Assembly: GCF_013201625.1 (NCBI RefSeq)
Contig: NZ_CP053839.1
Coordinates: 992,001 to 1,056,000 of the forward strand
DNA: 64,000 nucleotides
Direction: 5' to 3'
From: Aliarcobacter lanthieri
Lineage (GTDB): Bacteria; Campylobacterota; Campylobacteria; Campylobacterales; Arcobacteraceae
Shown here: piece by piece, positions 1 to 9,379 of the stretch
Numbering within the stretch: the first letter of the stretch is position 1
Layout of the letters: each line of letters opens with the position of its first letter
Made by a program: the position numbers and the translations under genes
Notes under the pieces: generated by a model
Databases searched by the model: none
The model's input: the letters and a program-made list of their open reading frames with translations, nothing else
What the model was told of the DNA's origin: nothing

Positions 1-2
1 TG

Positions 3-1418
3 ATCATATCTGTTATTGTTTCTATTATTTTAATAGCAGTTATATCATATCTTATTTCAAAAAATATTATTTCTCCATTAGAAAAATTTGAGAGTGGACT
101 TTTAGGATTTTTTAAATATCTAAATAAAGAAACTAAAAATGTTGAAACAATAGATATAAAATCAGAAGATGAAATTGGCTCAATGGCAAAAGTTGTAAAT
201 GAAAATATCATAAAAACAGCTAAACTATTAAAAGAAGATGAATCTTTAATTGATAATGTTAAAGAAGTTGTAAATGAAATAAATAAAGGAAATTTACGAA
301 ATAGAATAGAAAATAGCACTGGAAATGAAAGTTTAGAAGAACTTAAAAATATATTAAATGAAATGTTAGAACTTATATCTAATAAAGTGAATAATGATTT
401 AGTTGTAATAGATCAAGTTCTGAAAAAATATGAACAAATGGATTTTAGAGCTAGAATTGAAAATCCTGTTGGAGAAGTTGCAAAAGAGATAAATGAGTTA
501 GCAGAAACTATAAATCATCTTCTTTTGGAAAATAAGATAAATGGACTTACTTTAGAAGATAGTTCTAAAATTCTTTTAGAAAATGTAAACAACTTAAATA
601 TTAGTTCAAATGAAGCAGCAGCTTCTTTAGAAGAAACGGCAGCTGCACTTGAAGAGATAACAAGTAATATAAGAAATAACACTCAAAATATTGCAAAAAT
701 GTCAAATCTTTCAACTGAAGTTACAAGATCTTCGAGACTTGGTGAAGAATTAGCAAATAAAACAACATTAGCAATGGATGAAATAAATACTCAAGTAAAT
801 CTAGTAAATGAAGCAATAGGAGTTATAGATAATATAGCATTCCAAACAAATATCTTAAGTTTAAATGCAGCAGTGGAAGCAGCAACAGCAGGAGAAGCAG
901 GAAAAGGTTTTGCAGTTGTAGCACAAGAAGTAAGAAATCTAGCAGCAAGAAGTGCAGAAGCAGCTAAAGAGATAAAAGATATAGTTGAAAAAGCAACAAT
1001 AAAAGCTAATGAAGGTAAAAATATTGCTACTACAATGATTGAAGGTTATAAAGGTTTAAATGATTCAATAACTCAAACAACAAATCTTATTTCTGATATT
1101 GAAATGTCAAGTAAAGAACAACTTTCTGGAATAGAACAAATTAATGATGCTGTAAATCAATTAGATAGACAAACTCAACAAAATGCTATGATCTCTTCTC
1201 AAACTCATGATATTGCTATGGAAACAGATAACATAGCTAAAGATGTAGTAAAAGAAGCTGATTCAAAAGAATTTTTAGGAAAAGATAGTGCTAAAGCTAA
1301 AAAGTTTGAGATTAAAAATATAAATACAACAAATGTAATTCCTAATAAATCAAAAAAGGAAGATAAAAAAACAATTGAAGATAATTCATCTAATGAAGAT
1401 GAATGGGAAAATTTCTAA
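3..1418 (+). CDS. methyl-accepting chemotaxis protein, 5' end outside window
   Basis: The open frame runs in from the window edge (472 codons visible), so the true start and the sensory domain are missing. The first residues are the end of a membrane helix ([18 protein letters not shown]), followed by a HAMP-like linker and the cytoplasmic signalling hairpin. The tip, with [19 protein letters not shown], lies near residue 290 of the visible part. It relays ligand signals to CheA/CheW. The protein ends in DEWENF, an xWxxF pentapeptide after a flexible Lys/Ser-rich linker, like the CheR/CheB tether of enteric receptors. It converges on the next MCP gene, and the two share long stretches of near-identical signalling-domain sequence. 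Confidence 0.95.
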   Translation: MISVIVSIILIAVISYLISKNIISPLEKFESGLLGFFKYLNKETKNVETIDIKSEDEIGSMAKVVNENIIKTAKLLKEDESLIDNVKEVVNEINKGNLRNRIENSTGNESLEELKNILNEMLELISNKVNNDLVVIDQVLKKYEQMDFRARIENPVGEVAKEINELAETINHLLLENKINGLTLEDSSKILLENVNNLNISSNEAAASLEETAAALEEITSNIRNNTQNIAKMSNLSTEVTRSSRLGEELANKTTLAMDEINTQVNLVNEAIGVIDNIAFQTNILSLNAAVEAATAGEAGKGFAVVAQEVRNLAARSAEAAKEIKDIVEKATIKANEGKNIATTMIEGYKGLNDSITQTTNLISDIEMSSKEQLSGIEQINDAVNQLDRQTQQNAMISSQTHDIAMETDNIAKDVVKEADSKEFLGKDSAKAKKFEIKNINTTNVIPNKSKKEDKKTIEDNSSNEDEWENF

Positions 1419-1432
1419 AATTATAATAAATA

Positions 1433-1460
1433 TAGAATAGGGTGATTTATCCCTATTCTA
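1433..1460. terminator. bidirectional terminator between convergent MCP genes
   Basis: A perfect 10-bp stem (TAGAATAGGG / CCCTATTCTA) with an 8-nt loop sits between two genes that converge. AT-rich sequence flanks it on both sides, so it could end transcription in both directions. The U tracts are only moderate. Confidence 0.7.
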
Positions 1461-1480
1461 AAGTGTTGCTTATTTTAAAA

Positions 1481-3496
1481 TTAAAAGCTTTCCCATTCTT
1501 CATTTTTAATATTATTGTTTTTTATAATTTCTTGCTTTTTATATTTTGATTTAGATATTTTTTTATTTACTGTTTGTGTATGATTTATATTATTTGATTG
1601 GTTCTCTATATTTTTTCCTTTTACTTCATTCTTTCCTATAAACTCTTTTTCATTTGCATCTTTAACTATTAATTTAGCAATATTATCTGTTACTATTGCA
1701 ATATCATGAGCCTGTGCAGCTATATTTGCATTTTGTTGAGTTTGTTGGTCTAAAGTATTTACAGCATCATTTATCTGTTCTATCCCTAATAATTGCTCTT
1801 TACTTGAATTTTGAATATCTGATATTAAATCTATAGTTTGAGATACATTTGTATTTAACTCTTTATATCCTTCTATCATGCTATTTGCTATTTCTTTCCC
1901 TTCGTTTGCTTTTATTGTTGCATTTTCAACTATATCTTTTATCTCTTTAGCTGCTTCTGCACTTCTACTTGCTAGATTTCTTACTTCTTGTGCAACAACA
2001 GAAAAACCTAATCCAGCTTCTCCTGCTGTTGCTGCTTCTACAGCTGCATTTAAACTTAAGATATTTGTTTGGAATGCTATTTGATCGATTATTGAAATAG
2101 CTTCATTTACTAAATTTACTTGAGTATTTATTTCATCCATTGCTATTGTTGTCTTATTTGCTAGTTTTTCTCCTTCTTTTACAGATTTTGTAACACTATT
2201 TGATAGTTGTGACATTTTTGCAACATTACCTGTTGTATTTCTAATATTACTTGTTATCTCTTCAAGCGCAGCAGCTGTTTCTTCTAAAGAAGATGCAGCT
2301 TCATTTGAACTTATATTTAATTTATCTACATTATCAAGTAAGATATTTGAACTCTCATCTAATGTTAATCCATTTGATTTATTTTCAGATAAAATATAAG
2401 TTATAGAATTCCCTAATATATTAATACCATCTGCTAATTTTAAAAGATGCTCTTTTAATCCTTTAGAATCTATTTTATTTAAATAGTTATAATTTGCATA
2501 TTGTTCTAGAATTTTTAGTACATTATTGATATTATTTTCTAAATTATCTGCCATCTTATTTAATACAGATTTTAATTCCATTAATGATGGGTTATTAACA
2601 TTTAAATTTAATCTTTTACATAAATCTCCTTGTTCAAACTCACTTAAAACTGTTATTGTTTCATCTATTAATTTTCTATCTTCATCTATATTTTTTTGAG
2701 CTTTTAAAATATTGTGATTTAGTAAATTTGCCATTTCTCCAAATTCATCTTTTGTATTGATTGCTAAAAGAGTAATTGTAGATGTATCTTTATTTAAAAA
2801 ATTAAAAAATCCTTGTAAACCAATTTGTATTTTATTGATCATGTCTACTATATATCTAGAAATTAGATATGATATTATTGTTGCTAAAATAATCGCTATG
2901 AATAATAAAATAATCATAATAGTAGAAAAACCAGTTGCAACTTCTCTTATTTGAGAGAAGAATGTATGATTATTTGCTTCTTGATAATCAATAAATTCAT
3001 TTATAACTTTTAACCATTGAGTAAATAATGGACTAGCTTTATCTAAAAGTATATTTAATGCTTCTTCATTATTATCTTCTAATTTTAGTTTGATAATATT
3101 TTCTACTAATGGTAATGTATTACTCTCTACATTTCTTATTTTATTTAATATTATTAACTCTTCTTCTACAAAATTGTCTCTATTTGTAAATATTTTATCC
3201 ATTGATTGAGCAGAAGTACTATAAAAATCTTCTAGTTTTTTAATATCATCAATAGATTTTTTAAATAAAGAACTATCTTTACTATCAGATAATACAACAT
3301 CTCTTATAGAAATTGCTCTATCGTGAACACTTCCACGAAAATTGATTGCATATCTTTGTTTTGCAGAAGTAAGTTCTACATCATTTTTTAAAGTATTATC
3401 TATGATAGATACTCTATTTATCCCTATAACTGTCAGTAATATAATTAAAAAAATCATCAAACCAAAACTTGAATATAATTTTTTAGTAATCCTCAT
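1481..3496 (-). CDS. methyl-accepting chemotaxis protein, 4-helix-bundle-like sensor
   Basis: This is a 671-aa receptor. It has TM1 at about 11-27, a periplasmic region of about 160 residues that looks all-helical and MCP four-helix-bundle-like without Cache motifs, and TM2 at about 188-214. A HAMP/linker region and a long helical region with [14 protein letters not shown] follow. The signalling hairpin has its tip near 480-500 ([20 protein letters not shown]). It ends in EEWESF, an xWxxF tether motif like that of the upstream MCP. Its linker and signalling half are nearly the same as those of the receptor at 3706-5700. The ligand cannot be told from sequence. Confidence 0.95.
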   Translation of the reverse strand: MRITKKLYSSFGLMIFLIILLTVIGINRVSIIDNTLKNDVELTSAKQRYAINFRGSVHDRAISIRDVVLSDSKDSSLFKKSIDDIKKLEDFYSTSAQSMDKIFTNRDNFVEEELIILNKIRNVESNTLPLVENIIKLKLEDNNEEALNILLDKASPLFTQWLKVINEFIDYQEANNHTFFSQIREVATGFSTIMIILLFIAIILATIISYLISRYIVDMINKIQIGLQGFFNFLNKDTSTITLLAINTKDEFGEMANLLNHNILKAQKNIDEDRKLIDETITVLSEFEQGDLCKRLNLNVNNPSLMELKSVLNKMADNLENNINNVLKILEQYANYNYLNKIDSKGLKEHLLKLADGINILGNSITYILSENKSNGLTLDESSNILLDNVDKLNISSNEAASSLEETAAALEEITSNIRNTTGNVAKMSQLSNSVTKSVKEGEKLANKTTIAMDEINTQVNLVNEAISIIDQIAFQTNILSLNAAVEAATAGEAGLGFSVVAQEVRNLASRSAEAAKEIKDIVENATIKANEGKEIANSMIEGYKELNTNVSQTIDLISDIQNSSKEQLLGIEQINDAVNTLDQQTQQNANIAAQAHDIAIVTDNIAKLIVKDANEKEFIGKNEVKGKNIENQSNNINHTQTVNKKISKSKYKKQEIIKNNNIKNEEWESF

Positions 3497-3651
3497 ATAT
3501 TTAACCCCTTTTTTATAAAAATTGATAGTATTCTATTTTTGAATATAGATACTAATATTGTTTTAGATTTATACTATATGAAAATATTAAAAAAGTATTA
3601 TTTTGATATATTTAAAGGTTTTAATTATTATTTTTTTGTAGAAATATAACT

Positions 3652-3680
3652 AAAAGAGCCTAGAATAAACTAAACTCTTT
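3652..3680 (-). terminator. rho-independent terminator of the Cache MCP gene
   Basis: Read on the minus strand, AAAGAGTTTAG-TTTATT-CTAGGCTCTTTT forms an 11-bp stem (two G-U pairs) followed by a T-rich tract. It lies 25 bases past the stop of the 3706-5700 gene. Confidence 0.7.
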
Positions 3681-3705
3681 AATTATCTTAAATATTGAAT
3701 TTGAT

Positions 3706-5700
3706 TTAAGCTATTTCTTTTATGGGTAAAGTATCATTTTCATTTGAATCAAAAGTTTTAGCACAAACATCATTTTTCCCTATAAACTCTTTTTCGTTTG
3801 CATTACTTACTACTAATTTTGCAATATTGTTTGTTTGTATAGCAATATCGTTAGTTTGACTAGCAACCATAGCATTTTGTTGTGTTTGTTGATCCAACTG
3901 ATTTACTGCATCATTAATTTGTTCTATTCCCATTAGCTGCTCTTTACTTGACATCTCTATATCTGATATTAATGTTATTGTCTCTTCTATATTCTTACTT
4001 AATCCAACATATCCATTTATCATATTTGTTGCTATTTGTTTCCCTTCATCTGCTTTTACTGTTGCTCTTTCCACTATATCTTTTATCTCTTTTGCTGCTT
4101 CTGCTGAACGAGATGCTAAATTTCGTACTTCTTGTGCTACTACAGCGAACCCTTTCCCTGACTCTCCTGCTGTTGCTGCTTCTACTGCTGCATTTAAACT
4201 TAAGATATTTGTTTGAAATGCTATATTATCTATTACTCCTATTGCTTCACTTATTGCATTAACTTGTGCATTTATCTCATCCATTGCTGTTGTTGTTTTA
4301 TTCGCCAATTCTTCTCCTTCATTTACTGACTTAGTAACATCTGTTGAAAGATTTGACATCTTTGCTATATTATGTGTTGTATTCCTTATATTACTTGTTA
4401 TCTCTTCTAAGGCTGCTGCTGTCTCTTCTAAAGATGTTGCTGCTTCATTTGAGCTTACATTTAATATATCTACATTTGATAGAAGTATTTTTGAGCTATT
4501 CTCTAAAGTTAATCCATTTGATTTATTCTCTACTAGCATTGTTGTTATTGAATCTCCTAAATGGTTCACTCCTCTTGCTAGTTTTAACAAATGCTCTTTT
4601 AACCCTTTTTGATCTATCTTATTCAAGTAGTTATAATTTGCATATTGTTCTAATATATTTAATATATTATTTATATTTGATTCAAGATTCTCTCCCATAT
4701 TATTCAACATCTGTTTTAATTGCATTAAGGCTGGATTTGTTACTTCTATATTCAACCTTTGACACAAATCCCCTTGTTCAAATTCACTTAATACTGTTAT
4801 TGTCTCATCTATCAATCTTCTATCTTCTTCTATCCCTTTTTGTGTCTTCTTGATATTCTCATTTACTACTTTTGCCATCTCTCCAAACTCATCTTTTGAA
4901 GAATCTTTTAAAAGCTCTATATTATATACTTCTCTATTTAAGTATGCAAAAAATCCTAATAATCCATATTTAAAGCTTTTGATACTGTTTAATATATTAT
5001 TTGAGATAATCATTAAAATTACACCAATAATAGTCAATATAAGTAAAGTTATAATAGTTGATTTTATTATATTAGAATAAAATTGTTCATTTATATCATC
5101 AATATAAATACCGCTACCTAATATAAAACCCCACTCTTTAAATTTTTTAACATAAGATACTTTCTCATATAAATCTTCTGATTGACTATTCTTATTCCAT
5201 AAATAAGTTACAAATCCAGAGTTTTCTTTAGTTGTAACTTCTACCATCGTTTTAAACAAATTTTGTTTTGAAGATAGTTGTATCTCATCTTTTTTATCTC
5301 CATAAATAAATTTTGTAGCTACATTATAATTATCTGAATCTAATGTAGTTTTATTTAAAGCTGGATTTATTGGATGTTGAATCATCTTTGGATATGGATT
5401 TGTATCATCTATTATAAATATATACTCTTGATGACCAGCTGAGTTATATCTAAGCTTATTTATAGCAATCAAAGCATTGCTTTTTGCAGTTTCTTCATCT
5501 AAAATTCCATTATTAAAAGCTTGGTATTCAGCTTCGACTATACTATAAGCTAATTCAACTATATTTTTTAACTTTAGTCTCTTTTCTTCCAGCATTGTTT
5601 TTTTTTCACTAAATAAAAATATAGTACTTAATAGAATAAAACCTCCACAGACTAAGTATAATATTACCAATAACTTATTTTTTATACTAATATTCCCCAT
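3706..5700 (-). CDS. methyl-accepting chemotaxis protein with single Cache sensor
   Basis: This is a 664-aa receptor. It has TM1 at about 10-30 and a periplasmic region at 35-205 with sCache_2-type features ([18 protein letters not shown], later [14 protein letters not shown]). TM2 is at about 213-235, followed by a HAMP-like linker and a signalling hairpin with its tip near 500 ([20 protein letters not shown]). sCache_2 sensors often bind small organic acids, but the ligand here is unknown. Unlike the two other MCPs in this cluster it ends in PIKEIA, with no xWxxF tether. The linker and signalling half are close to identical with the neighbouring receptor, suggesting recent duplication or gene conversion. 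Confidence 0.95.
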   Translation of the reverse strand: MGNISIKNKLLVILYLVCGGFILLSTIFLFSEKKTMLEEKRLKLKNIVELAYSIVEAEYQAFNNGILDEETAKSNALIAINKLRYNSAGHQEYIFIIDDTNPYPKMIQHPINPALNKTTLDSDNYNVATKFIYGDKKDEIQLSSKQNLFKTMVEVTTKENSGFVTYLWNKNSQSEDLYEKVSYVKKFKEWGFILGSGIYIDDINEQFYSNIIKSTIITLLILTIIGVILMIISNNILNSIKSFKYGLLGFFAYLNREVYNIELLKDSSKDEFGEMAKVVNENIKKTQKGIEEDRRLIDETITVLSEFEQGDLCQRLNIEVTNPALMQLKQMLNNMGENLESNINNILNILEQYANYNYLNKIDQKGLKEHLLKLARGVNHLGDSITTMLVENKSNGLTLENSSKILLSNVDILNVSSNEAATSLEETAAALEEITSNIRNTTHNIAKMSNLSTDVTKSVNEGEELANKTTTAMDEINAQVNAISEAIGVIDNIAFQTNILSLNAAVEAATAGESGKGFAVVAQEVRNLASRSAEAAKEIKDIVERATVKADEGKQIATNMINGYVGLSKNIEETITLISDIEMSSKEQLMGIEQINDAVNQLDQQTQQNAMVASQTNDIAIQTNNIAKLVVSNANEKEFIGKNDVCAKTFDSNENDTLPIKEIA

Positions 5701-5848
5701 TTTTCGTTCTCTCCCTTGTAAATGTTAAGATCTTATCTTATATTATCTTTCTATAATGGAACCAATTTATTTTTTTATTATTTTTTATTTGTGAGTATTT
5801 TAGAAACGATTTTGTAATTTATAAGTTCATTTTGGTAAAATATATTTT

Positions 5849-6934
5849 ATGAAAAATATCCCTTTTTATATGATTATAAATAAATTATATGTTATGAGTT
5901 TTAATAGATATGTTAAATATCTAAAAGAGCAAATATTAAATACTAAATGGTTTGAGAAAGCTTGCAAAGATAAAAAGGTGGTTATTAAATATCTATCAAA
6001 AGATTTTTTTACAGAAATATCATCTAATATTTATTTTAAATATGAAAATTTTAAAAGTTGTTTTTATAAATTATTATTAATTAAATTTGAATATAAAGAA
6101 GAGCTAGAAGATAATAATCACTTAAAATTATTGAATATAAATATAGTAAATGAAACTAGATTTAAAGTTATTGAATTTTTACTATCTATGCAAAAAAGAT
6201 TTTTAGAAACAAATCATTGTCTATATATGAAATTAATAGATAGAAAAGAGTTTGTTGATAATTTTTTCAAAGAATATAATAGATATTTAGATATTTCTAT
6301 ATTATCAAAAATATTAAATCATACGTATTTCTTTTTTAATAAAACTGTATACAAATTGGATTATTTAGTTCCTAAAAAAAGATTTATATATTCAATTTAC
6401 ATAAAAGACATTATAAATACGAATTTAAATATTTTAAAAAATGATACACAAATATCAAAATTAATATATGAAAAGTATGATACAAAATTATCACGAAGAG
6501 TAATTTGTGATATTAGAAAAAAATATTCAATTCCAAAAATTACAAAAGTTCAAAGATTTAATCAAAAAATGTTATTTACAAACTCTTTTTCTCAGAAAAG
6601 AGTTTTAAATAAAGAAAATATTGCACAATTACCTAATGATTTACAAGGAGTTTATGAACTTTCTTCAAGTAAATTAGAGATGTATCCTTTTTTAACAAAT
6701 AAAGTTATCTATATTGGTTCTTCAAAAAATATAAAAAGAAGATTGAGAGCTTATACAGAAAAATATGCTCATACAAAAGAGATAAAAGAATTTATTAAAA
6801 GTTGTGATAATGTTTATTTTAGAGTAGTAAAGAGTAAAGATTATAGAGTTTTTGAAAAAAGATTTATTGAATATTTTATATATTTACATGGTGAACTACC
6901 AAAATTTAATACTCAAAGAGTTCTTCTAAAATAA
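5849..6934 (+). CDS. GIY-YIG nuclease with a sigma-54-like DNA-binding region
   Basis: This is a 361-aa protein. The C-terminal part (about 265-355) is a GIY-YIG nuclease fold: GVY at 267-269, YIG at 288-290, basic RRLR at 297-300, a candidate catalytic Glu in VFEKRF, and Asn in PKFN at 354. The middle part resembles the DNA-binding half of sigma-54. Residues about 103-120 (RFKVIEFLLSMQKRF) match the segment before the HTH. Residues 147-185 align without gaps to the HTH stretch. Residues 214-230 (LSRRVICDIRKKYSIPK) match the RpoN box and the following IP motif. This similarity was recognised by eye. The gene stands alone and converges on 6962-7453. Its function is unknown; a sequence-targeted nuclease is one possibility. 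Confidence 0.75.
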   Translation: MKNIPFYMIINKLYVMSFNRYVKYLKEQILNTKWFEKACKDKKVVIKYLSKDFFTEISSNIYFKYENFKSCFYKLLLIKFEYKEELEDNNHLKLLNINIVNETRFKVIEFLLSMQKRFLETNHCLYMKLIDRKEFVDNFFKEYNRYLDISILSKILNHTYFFFNKTVYKLDYLVPKKRFIYSIYIKDIINTNLNILKNDTQISKLIYEKYDTKLSRRVICDIRKKYSIPKITKVQRFNQKMLFTNSFSQKRVLNKENIAQLPNDLQGVYELSSSKLEMYPFLTNKVIYIGSSKNIKRRLRAYTEKYAHTKEIKEFIKSCDNVYFRVVKSKDYRVFEKRFIEYFIYLHGELPKFNTQRVLLK

Positions 6935-6952
6935 TAAAATATTGATATTATT

Positions 6953-6978
6953 AAGAAGTTTTTATAATATAACTTCTT
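6953..6978. terminator. bidirectional terminator-like hairpin
   Basis: AAGAAGTT (6953-6960) and AACTTCTT (6971-6978) pair around a 10-nt AT loop between two convergent genes. T-rich sequence follows on both strands. The stem has only 8 bp. Confidence 0.5.
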
Positions 6979-7453
6979 GATTTTCTGTTTGTCTTACTTT
7001 ATCTATTGAAAAACATTCATTACTTAAATTTCTAACACTAGTATCTTTATATAAAGTTACTATTTTATGAATAGTTCTTAACTCATCTTTTGAGAAAATT
7101 CCTTCATCAAAATCTTCATCTAACTTTGAAAATTTTAATTCTTTAAAATTTTCTTTTTCAACTATTTCAATATCTAAAAAGTCCATGAGTTCTTGAATAA
7201 AATATACTCTATCATCTTCCTCATCTAGAATATCTTCATTTATAATAATTTCAAAAAGTTCACTTAAAACTACAGATTTTACACCTCTTTTATCTTTAAT
7301 AAATGTTTCATTTATGATTTTCTCATTACAGAAATTTAAGTGGTTATTTTCCATAAAAAATAGCATAAGTTCTATTTTTTTATTATTTAATGTTTTGGTT
7401 TGTTTGTGTAACATATATAAAATTATATTTGCAACTTTTGTCATATCTATCAT
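6962..7453 (-). CDS. Panacea-like (SocA/DUF4065-type) hypothetical protein
   Basis: This 163-aa acidic soluble protein has no signal peptide. The start (KVANIILYMLHKQ, then LNNKKIELMLFFME) and the later segment (TIHKIVTLYKDTSVRNLS) follow the pattern of Panacea/SocA-like domains. Those proteins serve as antitoxins or protease adaptors in several bacteria. The match is weak and by eye. No partner toxin lies beside it: the upstream gene is a J-domain protein, 10 bases away and likely co-transcribed. A chaperone-linked role is possible but unproven. Confidence 0.4.
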   Translation of the reverse strand: MIDMTKVANIILYMLHKQTKTLNNKKIELMLFFMENNHLNFCNEKIINETFIKDKRGVKSVVLSELFEIIINEDILDEEDDRVYFIQELMDFLDIEIVEKENFKELKFSKLDEDFDEGIFSKDELRTIHKIVTLYKDTSVRNLSNECFSIDKVRQTENQEVIL

Positions 7454-7462
7454 TTAAAATCC

Positions 7463-7969
7463 TTAATTACCATAAGCTTGTATTAAAATATCTCTATATT
7501 CATTTAGTTTTTTCATATTTTCATCATTACCACCATTTACATCTGGGTGATATTTCTTTGCTAATTCCTTATATCTTTTTTTTATCTCTTCTTTTGTTGG
7601 AGTTGAAGAAAAACCAAAAAAATCTTTTGCTTCGTCTAGTTTTGAACTTTGTGTATAAAAATTGCCTTGAAAGTTACTATTATTAAAGCTATTAAAATCA
7701 AAATTTTTAAATTCATTGTAGTTAAAACCTTGATTAGAAAAAGATGAGCTATCAAATTTAAACTCATAATGTTGAGCTTTTTTTAGTAATTGTTTTTTTA
7801 TGTAATATACTAAAATAGCAATTACAAGTATAAATCCACCTATAATCATTAAAAATGTTCCAAAGTTTGTGAATATTAAGTATAAAATTCCAAAAAATAT
7901 TATTAGTCTTATTAATGAGGCTAAAAAGTCCATAAAAATTACCTTTAAATAAATTTCGGTATTATACAA
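7463..7969 (-). CDS. membrane-anchored J-domain protein
   Basis: This is a 168-aa protein. It has an N-terminal hydrophobic region (about 10-58, one or two helices), a polar linker rich in Asn, Phe and Ser (about 75-105), and a C-terminal J domain (about 113-168) with the HPD motif in KKYHPDVNGGNDENMKKLNE. J domains stimulate DnaK ATPase, so this would recruit Hsp70 to the membrane. The layout resembles the DjlA/TIM14 type. It starts 41 bases from the divergent small J-domain gene at 8010. Confidence 0.85.
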   Translation of the reverse strand: MYNTEIYLKVIFMDFLASLIRLIIFFGILYLIFTNFGTFLMIIGGFILVIAILVYYIKKQLLKKAQHYEFKFDSSSFSNQGFNYNEFKNFDFNSFNNSNFQGNFYTQSSKLDEAKDFFGFSSTPTKEEIKKRYKELAKKYHPDVNGGNDENMKKLNEYRDILIQAYGN

Positions 7970-8009
7970 AAAGAAAATTAATCGTATATTTATAAAATAA
8001 AGGATTTTT

Positions 8010-8276
8010 GTGGATTATAGTGAGTTTGAAAAAGCTGTTGAAATGTTTGGAATTTTAACAAGAATATCAAAAAAAGATTTGAAAAATAAATATTTAAAAT
8101 TATCCAAAAAATATCATCCTGATATGCCAGATGGAAGTCATGAAAAATTTACAGAATTAAAAAAGAGTTATGATTTATTATGTCAATATATGGATAATTA
8201 TAGTTACTCTTTTGAAATTGAAGAGTTTAAACATCAGTTTCCATCATTTACAAGTTATAAAAATTGGGTTAAATAG
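8010..8276 (+). CDS. small soluble J-domain protein
   Basis: This 88-aa protein consists almost entirely of a J domain, with HPD in SKKYHPDMPDGSHEKF and a short C-terminal tail. The start is GTG at 8010 with AAAGGA about 6 bases upstream. It is divergent from the membrane J protein at 7463-7969 and followed 8 bases later by the NagZ-like gene. A DnaK co-chaperone role follows from the family; the client is unknown. Confidence 0.8.
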   Translation: MDYSEFEKAVEMFGILTRISKKDLKNKYLKLSKKYHPDMPDGSHEKFTELKKSYDLLCQYMDNYSYSFEIEEFKHQFPSFTSYKNWVK

Positions 8277-8284
8277 GAGAGAAA

Positions 8285-9367
8285 GTGAAAGTATTTATTT
8301 TATTAATATTATTTGTAGTATCAAGTTTTGGACAAAACTATTCAAAAAGTGATATTGAAAAAATGATAGCTAAAATGGTTATTTTAGGATTTAATGGTGA
8401 GATTTTAAGTAAAAATAGTCAAATATATAAAGATATAGAGTTTGGATTAGGGGGAGTTATATTATTTGATAAAGATCCTAATGATAAAACAAAAGTTAAA
8501 AATATACGAAATAAAGAACAATTAAAAAAACTAAATAATGAACTTCAATCTATATCAAAACAGAAATTACTTATCTCTATTGATCAAGAAGGAGGAGTCG
8601 TACAAAGGCTTAAAACTGATATGGGATTTGTAGATACTCTAAAAGCTAGTGAAGTTGCACAAGAAGGTGAAGAATTTGCTAAAAATAGTTATAAAGCTTT
8701 AGCAAAAGATTTAAATGATGTAGGAATAAATCTTGATTTTGCACCAGTTGTTGATTTAGCTTTAAACAAAAATAATAAAGTTATTGTAACAAGAGGGAGA
8801 AGTTTTGGAGAAAACTCAAGTGAAGTTATAAAATATTCTTCTATTTTTGTTGATGAATTAAAAAAAGAAAATATAATTTCTGTTTTAAAACATTTTCCAG
8901 GGCATGGTTCTTCTTTAGCTGATTCACATTTAGGTTTTGTAGATATTACAAAAACTTGGAATAAAAAAGAACTTGAACCATATAAATATTTTATAAATAA
9001 TAAAAAAGTAGATGTGATAATGACTGCTCATGTTTTTAATGAGAACTTAGATAAAAACTATCCTGCAACTTTATCATATAATGTAAATACAAAACTTTTA
9101 AGAGAAGAGTTAAAATATGATGGAGTTTTAATAACTGATGATTTACAAATGAGTGCTATTAGTAAACATTATGATTTAAGAACTACATTAAGATTAGCTA
9201 TAAATAGTGGTGTGAATTTATTGCTTTTTGCAAATCAATTAGCAAAACCAATAACATTAAAAGAGATTATTGATACAGTTTATAGTGATATTTTAAGTGA
9301 AAATATAAGTTTAGAAAAAATTATTGAATCAAATAAAAAGATAGATAAACTTTTAGGAAAAATATAA
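8285..9367 (+). CDS. nagZ: glycoside hydrolase family 3, beta-N-acetylhexosaminidase (NagZ-like)
   Basis: This is a 360-aa protein starting at GTG 8285 after AGGAGA. It has an N-terminal signal peptide (KVFILLILFVVSSFGQ), so it is likely exported, unlike cytoplasmic enteric NagZ. GH3 hallmarks are present: KHFPGHG at 202-208 with the downstream DSH motif (Asp213, His215), and the nucleophile region LITDDLQMSAI near 283-293. NagZ-type enzymes release GlcNAc from muropeptides in peptidoglycan recycling. The family call is firm. The substrate is inferred from length and motifs. Confidence 0.85.
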   Translation: MKVFILLILFVVSSFGQNYSKSDIEKMIAKMVILGFNGEILSKNSQIYKDIEFGLGGVILFDKDPNDKTKVKNIRNKEQLKKLNNELQSISKQKLLISIDQEGGVVQRLKTDMGFVDTLKASEVAQEGEEFAKNSYKALAKDLNDVGINLDFAPVVDLALNKNNKVIVTRGRSFGENSSEVIKYSSIFVDELKKENIISVLKHFPGHGSSLADSHLGFVDITKTWNKKELEPYKYFINNKKVDVIMTAHVFNENLDKNYPATLSYNVNTKLLREELKYDGVLITDDLQMSAISKHYDLRTTLRLAINSGVNLLLFANQLAKPITLKEIIDTVYSDILSENISLEKIIESNKKIDKLLGKI

Positions 9368-9379
9368 TCCTAAAAGTTT
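9347..9379. terminator. bidirectional terminator overlapping two stop codons
   Basis: This is a perfect 12-bp stem (AAACTTTTAGGA / TCCTAAAAGTTT) with a 9-nt loop. It spans the end of the NagZ-like gene and the end of the convergent ABC transporter gene. Confidence 0.75.

Noticed and set aside
1878-2084. Short plus-strand frame inside the second MCP gene
   Set aside because: Antisense shadow of the conserved signalling tip; no independent support.
3948-4853. Leu-rich open frames on the plus strand opposite the Cache MCP gene
   Set aside because: They are shadows of the MCP coding strand. Poly-Leu content comes from the reverse complement of repeated Glu/Lys/Ala codons, and there is no RBS or family match.
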